A DNA stretch of 64,000 bases from SIG603 sp964370115 (GCA_964370115.1 CAYJIA010000003.1:1-64000); one strand, 5' to 3'; counted from the stretch's first letter, positions 25,209 through 34,537 are shown. Notes: generated from the letters alone by a model not told the origin. Numbers and translations are program-made.

Positions 25209-26032
25209 TAGTTGGTGTTCAAATTTTTGGCTGTATGAAAGATTTTAGAAAAAATCCTAAAGAGTTTTGTATGGCTTTGCGTGACGCGGGAATTTTACAA
25301 GTAGAGCCTTGCATACTTTTTGACGAGCCTGAAGAATTTAGGCAAAAAGCGATAGATGCTGGAAACGACTTTTTTGCAGGACTTCCCGATTTACTGTGGC
25401 TACCGCACGAGGTAGAGGGTTTTTCAAAAATGCTTAAGGACTTAGGGATGTATTTAACAAGCGCACATTGCTTTTACTCTGATTTAGATAAATGTAAAGA
25501 TAGTATGATAGAAACTGCGAAAAAATCTGGGATTACATCCTATGTTTTTAATACCGCAGAATACGGATTTTCAGACAAAGAAAGCTTCGCTAAAGATATA
25601 AACGACTGTGCTATAGGTTTGGGGACAGAAAAAATTGAACTTTGGCTACATAATTTAGGCGAGGACTCAAAACAAAGGGTAGGGGACATAAGCCTTTATG
25701 AGTGGATAATAGACAACGCGCCGGAAATTTATGCCCAACCCGACACGGGATGGCTATTGTATGGTGGTGTAGACCCTGCAAGCTTTGTGAATAAAAAAGC
25801 GGATAGAATAAGGGGTGTGCACTTTAAAGACTTAGTGCCAAACTTTAAAGAAAAAGAAGGAAACGAAATATTTGCAGTTTTGGGACAAGGCTGTGTAAAT
25901 ACAAAGACGGTGTTAAGCCTTGTAAAGCCTTATATGTCGACAGTTATAGATCAAGATGCAAGTGATGGCGATTTTATTGAAGACTTAAAGAGAAGTGCTG
26001 TGTTTTTGCAGTATATGAGTAATATTATATAG
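25205..26032 (+). CDS. Sugar phosphate isomerase/epimerase-like TIM-barrel protein
   Basis: 275 residues of the xylose-isomerase-like TIM barrel superfamily. IELWLHNLG, IYAQPDTGWLLYGG and RGVHFKDL correspond to metal and substrate loops. It is only distantly like the other TIM-barrel gene at 18649. Translationally coupled to the YihY gene (4-bp overlap) and followed by DUF896, PHP and PD40 genes with short gaps. Substrate unknown. Confidence 0.8.
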   Translation: MIVGVQIFGCMKDFRKNPKEFCMALRDAGILQVEPCILFDEPEEFRQKAIDAGNDFFAGLPDLLWLPHEVEGFSKMLKDLGMYLTSAHCFYSDLDKCKDSMIETAKKSGITSYVFNTAEYGFSDKESFAKDINDCAIGLGTEKIELWLHNLGEDSKQRVGDISLYEWIIDNAPEIYAQPDTGWLLYGGVDPASFVNKKADRIRGVHFKDLVPNFKEKEGNEIFAVLGQGCVNTKTVLSLVKPYMSTVIDQDASDGDFIEDLKRSAVFLQYMSNII

Positions 26033-26040
26033 GAGGAAAT

Positions 26041-26238
26041 ATGGAACAAAGTAAAATAGATAGAATTAATTATTTTGCCAGAGAGGCAAAAGTAAGAGAA
26101 CTTACAGAAGAAGAGGCAAAAGAGAGACAAGAGCTAAGGCGTGAGTATATTTTAAGCGTCACGGGAAGTCTTAGAAACAACCTTGAAAACACATATCTAG
26201 TAGACGAAGATGGAAACAAGAAAAAGTTAAAGGAATAA
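26041..26238 (+). CDS. DUF896 (YnzC-like) protein
   Basis: 65 residues. KIDRINYFAREAKVRELTEE followed by EAKERQELRREYI is the family signature, a two-helix hairpin. In Bacillus the relative YnzC is SOS-linked, function unknown. AGGAGG precedes the ATG; the gene is 8 bp after the TIM-barrel gene. Confidence 0.92.
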   Translation: MEQSKIDRINYFAREAKVRELTEEEAKERQELRREYILSVTGSLRNNLENTYLVDEDGNKKKLKE

Positions 26239-26242
26239 TAGA

Positions 26243-26935
26243 ATGTACTATAAATATGAATTTCACTGCCACGACAGGCTTTGCAGTGCCTGTGCAGAAA
26301 ACACACCCGAAGAGATGGTAGACGCCTATGTAAAAAAAGGATATAGCGGAATGGTTTTTACAAATCATTTTTTAATGGGAAATCACTGCGTGCCAAGAAA
26401 TTTATCTTGGATAGAAAAAATTGAATGTTATGAAAACGCATATTTAAGGGCAAAAAAACACGCGCCAAAAGACTTTACTGTGTTTTTTGGAATAGAGCAT
26501 TATTATGGTGACGGAAAAGAAGTTTTGACCTATGGAATTACACCAGAGTTTTTAAAGGCACACGAAAATATTCACCTAATGCCTTTAAAAGAATATGCAA
26601 AACTCGTAAGAGAAAATGGCGGATTTTTGTCACAGGCGCATCCGTTTAGAAAAGCGGGATATATAAATCCAAATGTGATGCCACAAATAGACTGCCTAGA
26701 TGCAATGGAGACGTTTAACTTTTTTACAAGCGAGAAAGACAATAAAGAGGGCGAAATTTTCGCAAAAAAATACGACATCTATCAGATGTCGGGCGGTGAT
26801 ATTCACAATGTAAGCGACCCTGTCGGGATGGCGGGTATGGCATTTGAAAAACCTATTTTAACAAGCGAAGAACTGGTAAAAGCGCTTAAAGAGAGAAAAG
26901 GCAAGCGCATTATAAACGGGGAAGTAGAAAGATAA
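26243..26935 (+). CDS. PHP domain metal-dependent phosphoesterase
   Basis: 230 residues. Metal-binding motifs in order: H-x-H in YEFHCHDR, a His in FTNHF, the Glu in FFGIEHYYG, SQAHPFR and GGDIHNVSD (D-x-H). The family hydrolyses phosphoesters such as histidinol phosphate or nucleotides; this short form is not clearly HisK. It starts five bases after the DUF896 stop. Confidence 0.85.
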   Translation: MYYKYEFHCHDRLCSACAENTPEEMVDAYVKKGYSGMVFTNHFLMGNHCVPRNLSWIEKIECYENAYLRAKKHAPKDFTVFFGIEHYYGDGKEVLTYGITPEFLKAHENIHLMPLKEYAKLVRENGGFLSQAHPFRKAGYINPNVMPQIDCLDAMETFNFFTSEKDNKEGEIFAKKYDIYQMSGGDIHNVSDPVGMAGMAFEKPILTSEELVKALKERKGKRIINGEVER

Positions 26936-26951
26936 ATTCGGAGGGGTTTTT

Positions 26952-27824
26952 ATGGCTTATGACAGCAGAGAAAACGATAAATCGACTATACACATTTACG
27001 ATTTAGAGACAGGCGAAATTTGCGATGTGATTAAATTTGACTACCTAGTAGAGGCTCCAAACTGGTCGGTCGACGGCAAAAGTTTAGTATATAACAGCAA
27101 GGGAAAAATCTATAATCTTGATATAAAAACTAAAGAAATAACTGTAATTGATACAGGGCTTTGCGACAACTGTAATAACGACCATGTTTTGTCATCAGAT
27201 GGAAAATCCATTGCCGTTTCGCATATGACAAAAGAAGACGGACAGTCAAGGATTTATATATGTCCGTTTGAAAAGCCACAAGAGGTAAGGCTGATTACGC
27301 CTATAGGCTGGAGCTTTTTACACGGCTGGTCACCCGACATGAAAACACTTTGTTATTGTGCAAAAAGAGGCGATAGGTTTAATGTGTTTACTATTAAGGC
27401 AGACGGCAGTGAAGCGGAAGTGCGCCTTACCGATATGCCGGCACAAGAGGACGGGCCTGAGTATTCGCCGTGCGGAAAATACATTTGGTTTAACTCTAAC
27501 CGAAACGGTCTTATGCAAGCCTTTAGAATGAATGCAGACGGAAGCGATGTAAAACAGATGACCTTTGATGAGGACAGAAATACATGGTTCCCACACGTGT
27601 CACCCGACGGCGAAAAAGTATTGATGATAGCCTACAAAAAAGGAGACCTAGAAACACATCAGCACGAACCACACAGAAATGTGGAGCTAAGAATAATGGA
27701 CTCTAAAGGTGGGCAGCCAAAAACCTTGGTAAAACTATTCGGTGGACAAGGCACAATAAATGTAAACAGCTGGTCCCCATGCAGTAGAAAATTTGCATAT
27801 GTGAGCTATGAAATTAATGAATAA
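26952..27824 (+). CDS. PD40 / TolB-like beta-propeller protein, cytoplasmic
   Basis: 290 residues with repeated blade motifs (NWSVDGKSLVYNS, LSSDGKSIAVSH, YSPCGKYIWFNSNRNG, VSPDGEKVLMIAY), typical of WD40-like PD40 propellers. There is no signal peptide, so unlike TolB it should stay in the cytoplasm. Relatives accompany carbohydrate-degradation genes; here it ends a run of TIM-barrel, DUF896 and PHP genes. GGAGGGG precedes the ATG. Confidence 0.75.
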   Translation: MAYDSRENDKSTIHIYDLETGEICDVIKFDYLVEAPNWSVDGKSLVYNSKGKIYNLDIKTKEITVIDTGLCDNCNNDHVLSSDGKSIAVSHMTKEDGQSRIYICPFEKPQEVRLITPIGWSFLHGWSPDMKTLCYCAKRGDRFNVFTIKADGSEAEVRLTDMPAQEDGPEYSPCGKYIWFNSNRNGLMQAFRMNADGSDVKQMTFDEDRNTWFPHVSPDGEKVLMIAYKKGDLETHQHEPHRNVELRIMDSKGGQPKTLVKLFGGQGTINVNSWSPCSRKFAYVSYEINE

Positions 27825-27945
27825 TGAATAATTAATAATGAATAATTGTGGTGAAAACGCCTGAGGCGTTTTTAAAATATAAGAATCGGGTGGATTCCAC
27901 CCGATTTCACATTACTTATTAACTATTAACTATTAATTATTAACT
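27811..27945. repeat. TA-rich dispersed repeat, related element with different core
   Basis: TA-rich arms (TTAATGAATAATGAATAATT; TTAACTATTAACTATTAATT) enclose GTGGTGAAAACG, the hairpin AACGCCTGAGGCGTT with a T-run, and ATCGGGTGG-ATT-CCACCCGAT. It lies between convergent genes and overlaps the ends of both, so its hairpins may serve as terminators for both strands. Confidence 0.65.
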
Positions 27946-28791
27946 ATCCATCACTAACCTATAAATCTCATTTTTCTTGATTTTAGTAAAAGCGGCGGCG
28001 GATTTTGCGGCTTCGGTTTTTGACATTCCGTTTTCTATGTTTTCAAGGGCAATTTTCACTGCGTCTTCTAGGGTGTAGGCGTCGCTTGTTTCGTCCTTTG
28101 ACTTTCCCTCTAAAACCAATACAAATTCGCCTTTTGGCGGATTTTCACTGTAAAACTCCACGGCAGTTTTTAGACTGGTTCTGAAAACTTGTTCGTGGAT
28201 TTTGCTTATTTCTTTTACTAGGCTTATCTTCCTGTCGCCTAAAGTTTCAAGAAAATCCTTTAAAGTCGACAAGAGTTTGTGCGGTGCTTCGTAAAAAATC
28301 ATGGTGCGGGTTTCGTTTTCGATCTCGCTTAAATGCTTTCGTCTATTTCTTTTGTTCATGCTTAAAAAGCCCTCAAAGCAAAATCTACCCGTGGTGAGCC
28401 CCGACACGGCAAGTGCGCATACAAAGGCGCTAGGGCCCGGTATAGCAATGGTTTTAATCCCTTTTTCGGCACATTGCATGACCAATAGCTCTCCAGGGTC
28501 AGATACCGCCGGCATTCCTGCATCAGAGACTAGCGCGCAGCTTTCACCAGACAGAAGTCTATCGCAAATGTAGTCACCTTTTTGCATTTTGTTATGCTCA
28601 AAATAGCTTATTAGCGGTTTTTTTATCCCAAAATGGTTGAGCAGTTTTACGCTGACTCTTGTGTCCTCTGCTGCTATGAAGTCCACCTGCTCTAAAATCG
28701 ACACCGCCCTTGGCGAAAAGTCCGACAAGTTACCTATTGGTGTCGCAACTATATAAAGAGTGCCTTTTTCTATTTTGTTTTTTTCACTCAT
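27940..28791 (-). CDS. rsmI: 16S rRNA (cytidine(1402)-2'-O)-methyltransferase
   Basis: 283 residues. YIVATPIGNLSDFSPRAV, AAEDTRVSVKLLNHF, VSDAGMPAVSDPG and FEGFLS are RsmI signatures. The enzyme methylates the ribose of C1402 in the decoding centre. It overlaps trmN6 by four bases (ATGA), so the two are translationally coupled. Confidence 0.95.
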   Translation of the reverse strand: MSEKNKIEKGTLYIVATPIGNLSDFSPRAVSILEQVDFIAAEDTRVSVKLLNHFGIKKPLISYFEHNKMQKGDYICDRLLSGESCALVSDAGMPAVSDPGELLVMQCAEKGIKTIAIPGPSAFVCALAVSGLTTGRFCFEGFLSMNKRNRRKHLSEIENETRTMIFYEAPHKLLSTLKDFLETLGDRKISLVKEISKIHEQVFRTSLKTAVEFYSENPPKGEFVLVLEGKSKDETSDAYTLEDAVKIALENIENGMSKTEAAKSAAAFTKIKKNEIYRLVMDS

Positions 28792-29525
28792 TGTTCGTTC
28801 TCCTTATAATTTCCGTAAATTTCTAGCATTTCGGAAGAAAACTCACCGTCTTCTTCTATAAACAATGTTGGCTCTATCACAAGACCTGTGTTTGAGCCAC
28901 TTTTGCACTCTAGCAAAAATAGAAACGGCGCCTTGTCTTTTCTTTGTTGTACAAGCCTAAGCCTTTTTGGCTCTAGCTTGTGCTCTTTAAATATGCACAT
29001 GATATCGCTTAGTCTTTCGGGTCTTTGGCAAATGCAAAGCCTACCGCCAAATTTTAGGGCATATCGTGCCGCTTTTGCAAGCTCGTCTATACTGAGCTCG
29101 TCCTCGTGTCTTGCAAGCCTTAGGTTTTCCACTTTGTTTTTAAGCCCTGCGCCCTTTGCCTTATAGGGTGGATTGCAGGAGATTAAATCGAAACTGCCAG
29201 ACTTTAGGTAGCTTTTATAATCATTAATATTTGCATTAAGCAAATCAATATTTTCTATTTTGTTTTCGGAGATAGAAAGCCTAGCCTGCTCGTATGCAAG
29301 CTTTTGTAGCTCTATTGCCGTTATATGCTTTGGTTTATATCTAATATGCCAAATAAATGGAATTGTACCACAACCAGTGCCAAAATCTGCACAAATATCC
29401 TTATGTCTTGGTGCACAGAAGTTTGCAAGCAGTATGGTATCGGTATTAAAAGTATGTTCCTTTGTGACAAATATTTTATGGTTTTTTCCAAGCGGTTCCC
29501 ATTTACCGTTTATGTTATTTTCCAT
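28788..29525 (-). CDS. trmN6: tRNA1(Val) (adenine(37)-N6)-methyltransferase family protein
   Basis: 245 residues. SAM-binding DFGTGCGTIPFIW and the catalytic N-P-P-Y motif (SCNPPYKAKG) place it with TrmN6 (YfiC) N6-adenine methyltransferases; the exact base is inferred from the family. It is paired with rsmI in one operon, a common Firmicutes arrangement. Confidence 0.87.
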   Translation of the reverse strand: MENNINGKWEPLGKNHKIFVTKEHTFNTDTILLANFCAPRHKDICADFGTGCGTIPFIWHIRYKPKHITAIELQKLAYEQARLSISENKIENIDLLNANINDYKSYLKSGSFDLISCNPPYKAKGAGLKNKVENLRLARHEDELSIDELAKAARYALKFGGRLCICQRPERLSDIMCIFKEHKLEPKRLRLVQQRKDKAPFLFLLECKSGSNTGLVIEPTLFIEEDGEFSSEMLEIYGNYKENEQ

Positions 29526-29545
29526 GTGAAATCCCTCTATTTACT

Positions 29546-29582
29546 AAAAAATAAAGAGGTGGTGAAACTTGTCCACAACCTC
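29546..29582 (-). terminator. Terminator between ferredoxin gene and trmN6
   Basis: On the minus strand GAGGTTGTG pairs with CACCACCTC (8 of 9 pairs) and is followed by TTTATTTTTT. It separates the ferredoxin transcript from the trmN6-rsmI unit. Confidence 0.75.
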
Positions 29583-29605
29583 CTTAATTTTTCTAATTTT
29601 TAAAA

Positions 29606-29776
29606 TTAGCCGGCTGTTATAGCCTCTACTGGACATGAACCCTCACATGCGCCACAATCAACACAAGAATCTGCATTGATTTCGTATTTACCTGCGCCTT
29701 CTGCGATTGCGCCTACTGGACATTCTGCCTCACATGCGCCGCAAGAAATGCAAGCTTCACCTATTACATATGCCAT
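29606..29776 (-). CDS. 2[4Fe-4S] ferredoxin
   Basis: 56 residues. Two cluster motifs C-x2-C-x2-C-x3-C-P are present: CISCGACEAECP and CVDCGACEGSCP. This is the classical clostridial ferredoxin, a soluble low-potential electron carrier for enzymes such as pyruvate:ferredoxin oxidoreductase. GGAGGTG precedes two consecutive ATG codons (29779 and 29776); the second gives the usual MAYVI start. It has its own terminator. Confidence 0.97.
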   Translation of the reverse strand: MAYVIGEACISCGACEAECPVGAIAEGAGKYEINADSCVDCGACEGSCPVEAITAG

Positions 29777-29872
29777 CATGAACACCTCCGTTAAATTAAT
29801 TTATAAAAATGTAAAAACAAATTTATACTGTTATTGTACCACAAAATAACAAAATTTCAAGAAAAATTTATC

Positions 29873-31690
29873 TTATTGGTTCAAAATTTTTACAGCAGCC
29901 TCTTTTTCAAACTGCTTATTATAAAGGTCTGCGTAATATCCCTTTTGTGAAAGTAGCTCTTTGTGGGTACCTCGCTCTATAATTTTACCTGCTTTAACTA
30001 CCAAAATTATATCCGCTTTTCTGATGGTTGAAAGTCTGTGTGCTATGAGGAAAGAAGTTCTTGAGCCAAGCATTGTTTGTATTGCCTCTTGAATTAACTG
30101 CTCTGTCTTTGTGTCTATCGAGGCGGTGGCCTCGTCTAGCACGAATATTGCAGGGTTTGAAAGTATTGCCCTTGCAAAAGAGATAAGCTGTTTTTCTCCT
30201 GTCGAGAGCTGGTCTCCGCCTTCGCCTACTTCGCTGTCATATCCGTGCTCCATTCGCATAATTGTTTCATGCACGCTGACAAGCTTTGCAGCCGCTATTA
30301 TTTCCTCGTCTGTCGCGTCTAGTTTTCCGTATCTTATATTTTCTTTTACAGAACCTGAGAACAGGTGAGGGGTTTGCAGTACATAGCCTATGTTGCTGTG
30401 TAGCCACAAAGTACTTCTCTCTTTATAGTCTACACCGTCAATTAAAACCCTACCGCCTGTCGGCTCAAAAAATCTACATGCTAGGTTTACTAAAGTAGAC
30501 TTGCCAGCGCCTGTCTCACCGACTATTGCGACGGTTGTGCCTTTTGGTACGTCTAAATTAAAGTTTTCAAGTACGTTTTCTGTGCCGTCAGAGTACATAA
30601 ACGTAACGTCATCAAATGTTATATGTCCGTCTATAGGCTCCCAACTTTCTTTTTTTGGATTAAACACATCGCCGTATTTAGCTTTTACTTCATCGCTGTC
30701 GTCAACTTGAGGTTTTAGTTCTAAAATATAATTACAACGCTCTATGTTAACCTGAGTTGCAATAAAGTTTGAAAGCGTTCTAGCAAGCTGTTGTACGGGG
30801 TCTGCAATGACCAGTGCGTAGTTTATAAAAATTGTGAGCTGTGCCACGTCTATCCAGTCGTTTATTACCATGTTACCGCCAGAAGTTAAAATAAAAGCTA
30901 CGGCAAGCGAGGTTATAAAGGCAACTAAAGGAATATAAATAGCATTTAGTTTAATGGCTCTCTTAGATGTAAATTTCATTTTGTCAGAGACAGCCTCAAA
31001 ACTTCTTAGGTTTTTGTCTTCTATTACCAAGGTTTTAGAGGTTTTTGCACCGCTTATCCCTTCGTTATAGGTTCTTGTCATTTCTGCATTTACTTTTCTT
31101 ACTTCGCGGTTAGTTTTTAATATTTTTCTTTGAAAAATAAAGGTCAAAACTCCTACTACTGGGATTATTGCGATTATCCAAACCGCAAGTTTAATGTTTA
31201 CAAAGCACATTACGGTTATGTAGCCTATGATTGCCGTGCCGCTCCACGCAATATCTACAAGGCTCCAAGCAAAGACAGAGCCTATTTTATTGGTGTCACT
31301 CATGACCCTTGCCATTATTGTTCCGACAGGTGTCGTGTTGTAGTAGTCGAAGCTTAAAGTTTGAAGATGCTCGAACATTGCCTTTTTCATGTCACGGCTT
31401 ATGTACATTTCAACTTTAAGTGCAAGTCTTGCAAGACCTATGGTGCTAAGGCCTTGTATGAGGACTATAACGACACATAAAAGTACAAAGGACCAGATGC
31501 CGTCGGTGGTTTTTGGTTCTATAAAATTACCTACGGCAAAACCCGAGAGCAGTGGGATTACTGTGTCGGATATCGCAACCACTATCATCAAAGCCGAAAG
31601 CAAAATGATTTTGCCCCAGTATGGCCTTATAAAAGGCATAAGTTTTTTCCAAGTGGTAAGAGAAGAACCTTTTATTTGGTTTTCATCCAT
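29873..31690 (-). CDS. ABC exporter half-transporter, subunit with catalytic Walker B
   Basis: 605 residues: six transmembrane helices then a nucleotide-binding domain. Walker A is GETGAGKST and Walker B ends in a proper Glu (FVLDEATASID), but the signature reads LSTGEKQ instead of LSGGQ. It follows the other half-transporter by 9 bp. Such pairs (BmrCD, TM287/288) form heterodimeric multidrug or lipid exporters with one active and one degenerate ATP site; the noncanonical signature here belongs to the degenerate site. Confidence 0.93.
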   Translation of the reverse strand: MDENQIKGSSLTTWKKLMPFIRPYWGKIILLSALMIVVAISDTVIPLLSGFAVGNFIEPKTTDGIWSFVLLCVVIVLIQGLSTIGLARLALKVEMYISRDMKKAMFEHLQTLSFDYYNTTPVGTIMARVMSDTNKIGSVFAWSLVDIAWSGTAIIGYITVMCFVNIKLAVWIIAIIPVVGVLTFIFQRKILKTNREVRKVNAEMTRTYNEGISGAKTSKTLVIEDKNLRSFEAVSDKMKFTSKRAIKLNAIYIPLVAFITSLAVAFILTSGGNMVINDWIDVAQLTIFINYALVIADPVQQLARTLSNFIATQVNIERCNYILELKPQVDDSDEVKAKYGDVFNPKKESWEPIDGHITFDDVTFMYSDGTENVLENFNLDVPKGTTVAIVGETGAGKSTLVNLACRFFEPTGGRVLIDGVDYKERSTLWLHSNIGYVLQTPHLFSGSVKENIRYGKLDATDEEIIAAAKLVSVHETIMRMEHGYDSEVGEGGDQLSTGEKQLISFARAILSNPAIFVLDEATASIDTKTEQLIQEAIQTMLGSRTSFLIAHRLSTIRKADIILVVKAGKIIERGTHKELLSQKGYYADLYNKQFEKEAAVKILNQ

Positions 31691-31699
31691 ATTTGCCTC

Positions 31700-33505
31700 C
31701 TAATTATCATCACCCGATTTTTGGGTGTCGTAAATCTTTTTGTAAATTCCTTCTTTTTGTATAAGTTGGTCATGGGTGCCACTTTGGACAAGTTCACCTT
31801 TGTCCATTACTATAATTAAATCTGCATTCATAATAGTCGTAATTCTATGTGCAATTATTATTGTGGTTCCCTTAACTTTTGTGTTTATAGAATTTCTAAT
31901 TTTTTCGTCGGTTTCCATGTCGACAGCGGACAGCGAATCGTCAAATATTTTAATCGGTGTGTCTTGCATGAGCATTCTTGCGATTGCCACACGCTGTTTT
32001 TGACCGCCCGAAATCGTGACGCCTCTTTCTCCGATTTGTGTTTGGTAGCCTTCTGAGAAATTTGAAATGGTCGAGTCGATTACAGCCATATTTGCATAAT
32101 GACGGACTTGCTCTAAGCTGTTTTCGTGATCTTTCGCGCCCTCGGCTATGCTGTCTTTAAAGCTCTTTGAGAATAAAAACGGCTCTTGAAGCACTATTCC
32201 TATGTTTTTTCTCAAGTCATCTAGGTGTAAATTTCTAATATCCACGCCACCTATTGTGATGCTTCCGTTTTCTTTTGGCAGTTCGTAAAGTCTATCTAAA
32301 AGGTACATAAGCGTAGACTTTCCGCTGCCCGTAGCGCCTAAAATTCCAAGGGTTTTTCCGCCCTCTAGTTTAAAACTGACATTTTTTAAGGTTTCGGCAG
32401 TTTCAATATAAGAGAAGCTGACATTTTTAAATTCTATGTCGCCTGACATATCGGTTTTTTGTGGATTTTTGCAGTTTTCCTCTTCCTTTGCGTCTAAAAT
32501 GTCGAAAAGTCTTATTGCGCTTATCTTAGTTTTGCTAAGCTCGGACAAAATACGACCCAAATTTCTTATAGGCCAAATTAACATGCTGTTATAAACCACA
32601 AATGCTAAAAATTCGCCTGCTGTAATGCTTCCGGCCACTGCAAAATTTGTTCCGACTAAAAGCACTACCATGACCTGTGAAAACGAAATTAAGTCGCCAA
32701 GTCCCCAGTTAAGCCCCATGACTTTTCCGAGTTCTACCCAAAGGCCTGCAAATTCTTCGTTCTTCTTGTTAAACTTATCAATTTCAAATCTTTCACGTCC
32801 GAAAGCCCTTACAACCCTTACGCCTGTGAGATTTTCTTGAACAACAGAAGTAAGCTCGCCCTCGCACTCATCGGCAAATTTGAATTTTTTTGCTGTAATC
32901 ACATAAAAAACTATTGAATATATTAGAGTTACGGGGATAAAAGCTACGGTTATCATAGACATGGTGAAATTCATAGGAAACATAAGTGTCAAGGCTATTA
33001 CAATTAGAGCGACAGTTCTTACAAGACCCATAAGTTGATCGCTTACAAAGGTTCTTATAAGGTCAACATCCATTGTACAGCGCTGGATTATATCGCCTGT
33101 CTTGTTGTTTGTGTGCCAGCTATATGGCAGTTTTTGTATATGTCCAAATAACTTGTTGCGGATTTTTTCGATAGTGCCCTCACAGCCTCGTGCAAGAAGA
33201 GTCCTCGAGCCAAAATCGCCCAGAGCCGCAAGTCCTGCAAGTGATAAAGTTGCAAGTGCACAAAAAACTATATGTCCAACCAAAAAGTCACGTCCGCCAA
33301 GTGAATTTATTATTTCTACAATAAACGGCGGCAAGGCAAATGGGTCTGTGCCTATGACTGAGTCTACGGTTATTCTTATAATTTGTGGTGTAAGATAACT
33401 TGCAAATACACCGAAAAGCACTAAGAGTGCTGCAAATATAAAGCTTAGCCTAAATCCTTTTGTAAATGGTATAAAGCTTAAAATTGATATATTTTTCTTT
33501 TTCAT
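31700..33505 (-). CDS. ABC exporter half-transporter, subunit with degenerate Walker B
   Basis: 601 residues with the same layout as its partner. Walker A GATGSGKST and signature ISGGQKQR are canonical, but the Walker B catalytic Glu is Asp (KIFDDSLSAVD). Its own Walker A/B thus pairs with the partner's altered signature in the degenerate site, and its good signature completes the active one. GGAGGAG precedes the ATG. The transcript has a long folded leader (33506-33668). Confidence 0.93.
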   Translation of the reverse strand: MKKKNISILSFIPFTKGFRLSFIFAALLVLFGVFASYLTPQIIRITVDSVIGTDPFALPPFIVEIINSLGGRDFLVGHIVFCALATLSLAGLAALGDFGSRTLLARGCEGTIEKIRNKLFGHIQKLPYSWHTNNKTGDIIQRCTMDVDLIRTFVSDQLMGLVRTVALIVIALTLMFPMNFTMSMITVAFIPVTLIYSIVFYVITAKKFKFADECEGELTSVVQENLTGVRVVRAFGRERFEIDKFNKKNEEFAGLWVELGKVMGLNWGLGDLISFSQVMVVLLVGTNFAVAGSITAGEFLAFVVYNSMLIWPIRNLGRILSELSKTKISAIRLFDILDAKEEENCKNPQKTDMSGDIEFKNVSFSYIETAETLKNVSFKLEGGKTLGILGATGSGKSTLMYLLDRLYELPKENGSITIGGVDIRNLHLDDLRKNIGIVLQEPFLFSKSFKDSIAEGAKDHENSLEQVRHYANMAVIDSTISNFSEGYQTQIGERGVTISGGQKQRVAIARMLMQDTPIKIFDDSLSAVDMETDEKIRNSINTKVKGTTIIIAHRITTIMNADLIIVMDKGELVQSGTHDQLIQKEGIYKKIYDTQKSGDDN

Positions 33506-33754
33506 ATTCTCCTCCTTGTGTGAGTGGTGAAAATTAAGGAATAAGCTATAAAATATGAATTGTAATGGAATTCAGTGTTTATTCCTTTTGGGTTGCTCTG
33601 CAAAAGACAGCTATTGTTAAAAACGATTTAGGGCTATGTCACAAAATGCAAAATTTTTATAGCAACCCGATTTATGTACCGCCAAAGTATTTTATCATGG
33701 CAATATGCAAAAGTAAAGCAATAATAAACATTTTGTGAATAAAACTTCCTAGCG
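33506..33754 (-). promoter_or_regulatory. Leader and candidate promoter of the ABC exporter operon
   Basis: Read on the minus strand: TTTACT (33713-33708), 17 bp, TAAAAT is a candidate promoter. The leader then has GGGTTGCT (33668-33661) pairing with AGCAACCC (33597-33590) and a second hairpin AAGGAATAA (33587-33579) with TTATTCCTT (33544-33536), containing an inner TGAATT/AATTCA stem. The ribosome-binding site follows. This suggests RNA-level control. No gene is visible in the 308-bp interval. Confidence 0.4.
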
Positions 33755-33782
33755 TTGAAAAATTACTGTGTTATGTTATAAT
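33755..33782 (+). promoter_or_regulatory. Promoter of the hemolysin III-like gene
   Basis: TTGAAA (33755-33760), 16 bp, TATAAT (33777-33782), about 30 bp before the ATG. Confidence 0.7.
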
Positions 33783-33813
33783 AAACTTAAATATACAAAA
33801 GGAGAAAGAGTAT

Positions 33814-34515
33814 ATGACAACAGTAAAAAAAATGCTTGGGAAATCAGAAAAATATATCGAACGTATAAATAAAAGAACAAAATTAAAACTTCCGCTTTAT
33901 TCTTTAGGGGAAGAAATATTCTCGGCAATAAGCCATGGCATACCGGCGCTTATATCTATTGCAGGACTTGTTTTAGCTTTGGTTTTTTGCAGAAAAGAAG
34001 CAGAGGTGGTAACAGGCCTTAGCATATTTGGCGGATGTATGATAATTTTGTACACGGTGTCGACACTTTATCATGCACTGGGGATTAACAAGGCGAAAAA
34101 AGTCTTTCAAATACTAGACCACTGTGCGATTTTTCTCTTAATTGCAGGGACATATACGCCAATTACCTTGCTTTGCCTAGACTTTGTCACGGGTATAGTA
34201 ATGCTCAGTGTCATTTGGACTTGCGCAATAGTCGGCATCACCTTGGTTTCTATAGACATGAAAAGATTTGAAAAATTCTCCATGGTGTGCTATCTTGTAA
34301 TGGGCTGGATGATAGTGTTTGTAATCGGCAGCTTTATAGAAAATGCAGGGTTTTATCCGTTTGTGTTTCTAATATCGGGCGGTGCTATGTATACTTTTGG
34401 AGCGGTTTTATACGGAATCGGTAAAAAGAAATCTTATGTCCACGGCGTGTGGCATATCTTTGTGTTCTTAGGCAGTGTGTGCCATTACTTAGCAGTAATA
34501 ATAATTTCACTATAA
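33814..34515 (+). CDS. Hemolysin III / PAQR family membrane protein
   Basis: 233 residues with seven transmembrane helices. The motifs GEEIFSAISHGIPALISI, TLYHAL, LDHCAIFLLIAGTYTP and the C-terminal HGVWHIFVFLGSVCHY carry the conserved Ser/His/Asp metal-site residues of the family (YqfA/TrhA, related to eukaryotic PAQR receptors). Known relatives affect membrane energetics and lipid homeostasis; toxin activity is doubtful. AAAGGAGA precedes the ATG. Confidence 0.92.
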   Translation: MTTVKKMLGKSEKYIERINKRTKLKLPLYSLGEEIFSAISHGIPALISIAGLVLALVFCRKEAEVVTGLSIFGGCMIILYTVSTLYHALGINKAKKVFQILDHCAIFLLIAGTYTPITLLCLDFVTGIVMLSVIWTCAIVGITLVSIDMKRFEKFSMVCYLVMGWMIVFVIGSFIENAGFYPFVFLISGGAMYTFGAVLYGIGKKKSYVHGVWHIFVFLGSVCHYLAVIIISL

Positions 34516-34537
34516 ACTTAGATAGGGGGAAAAGAAT

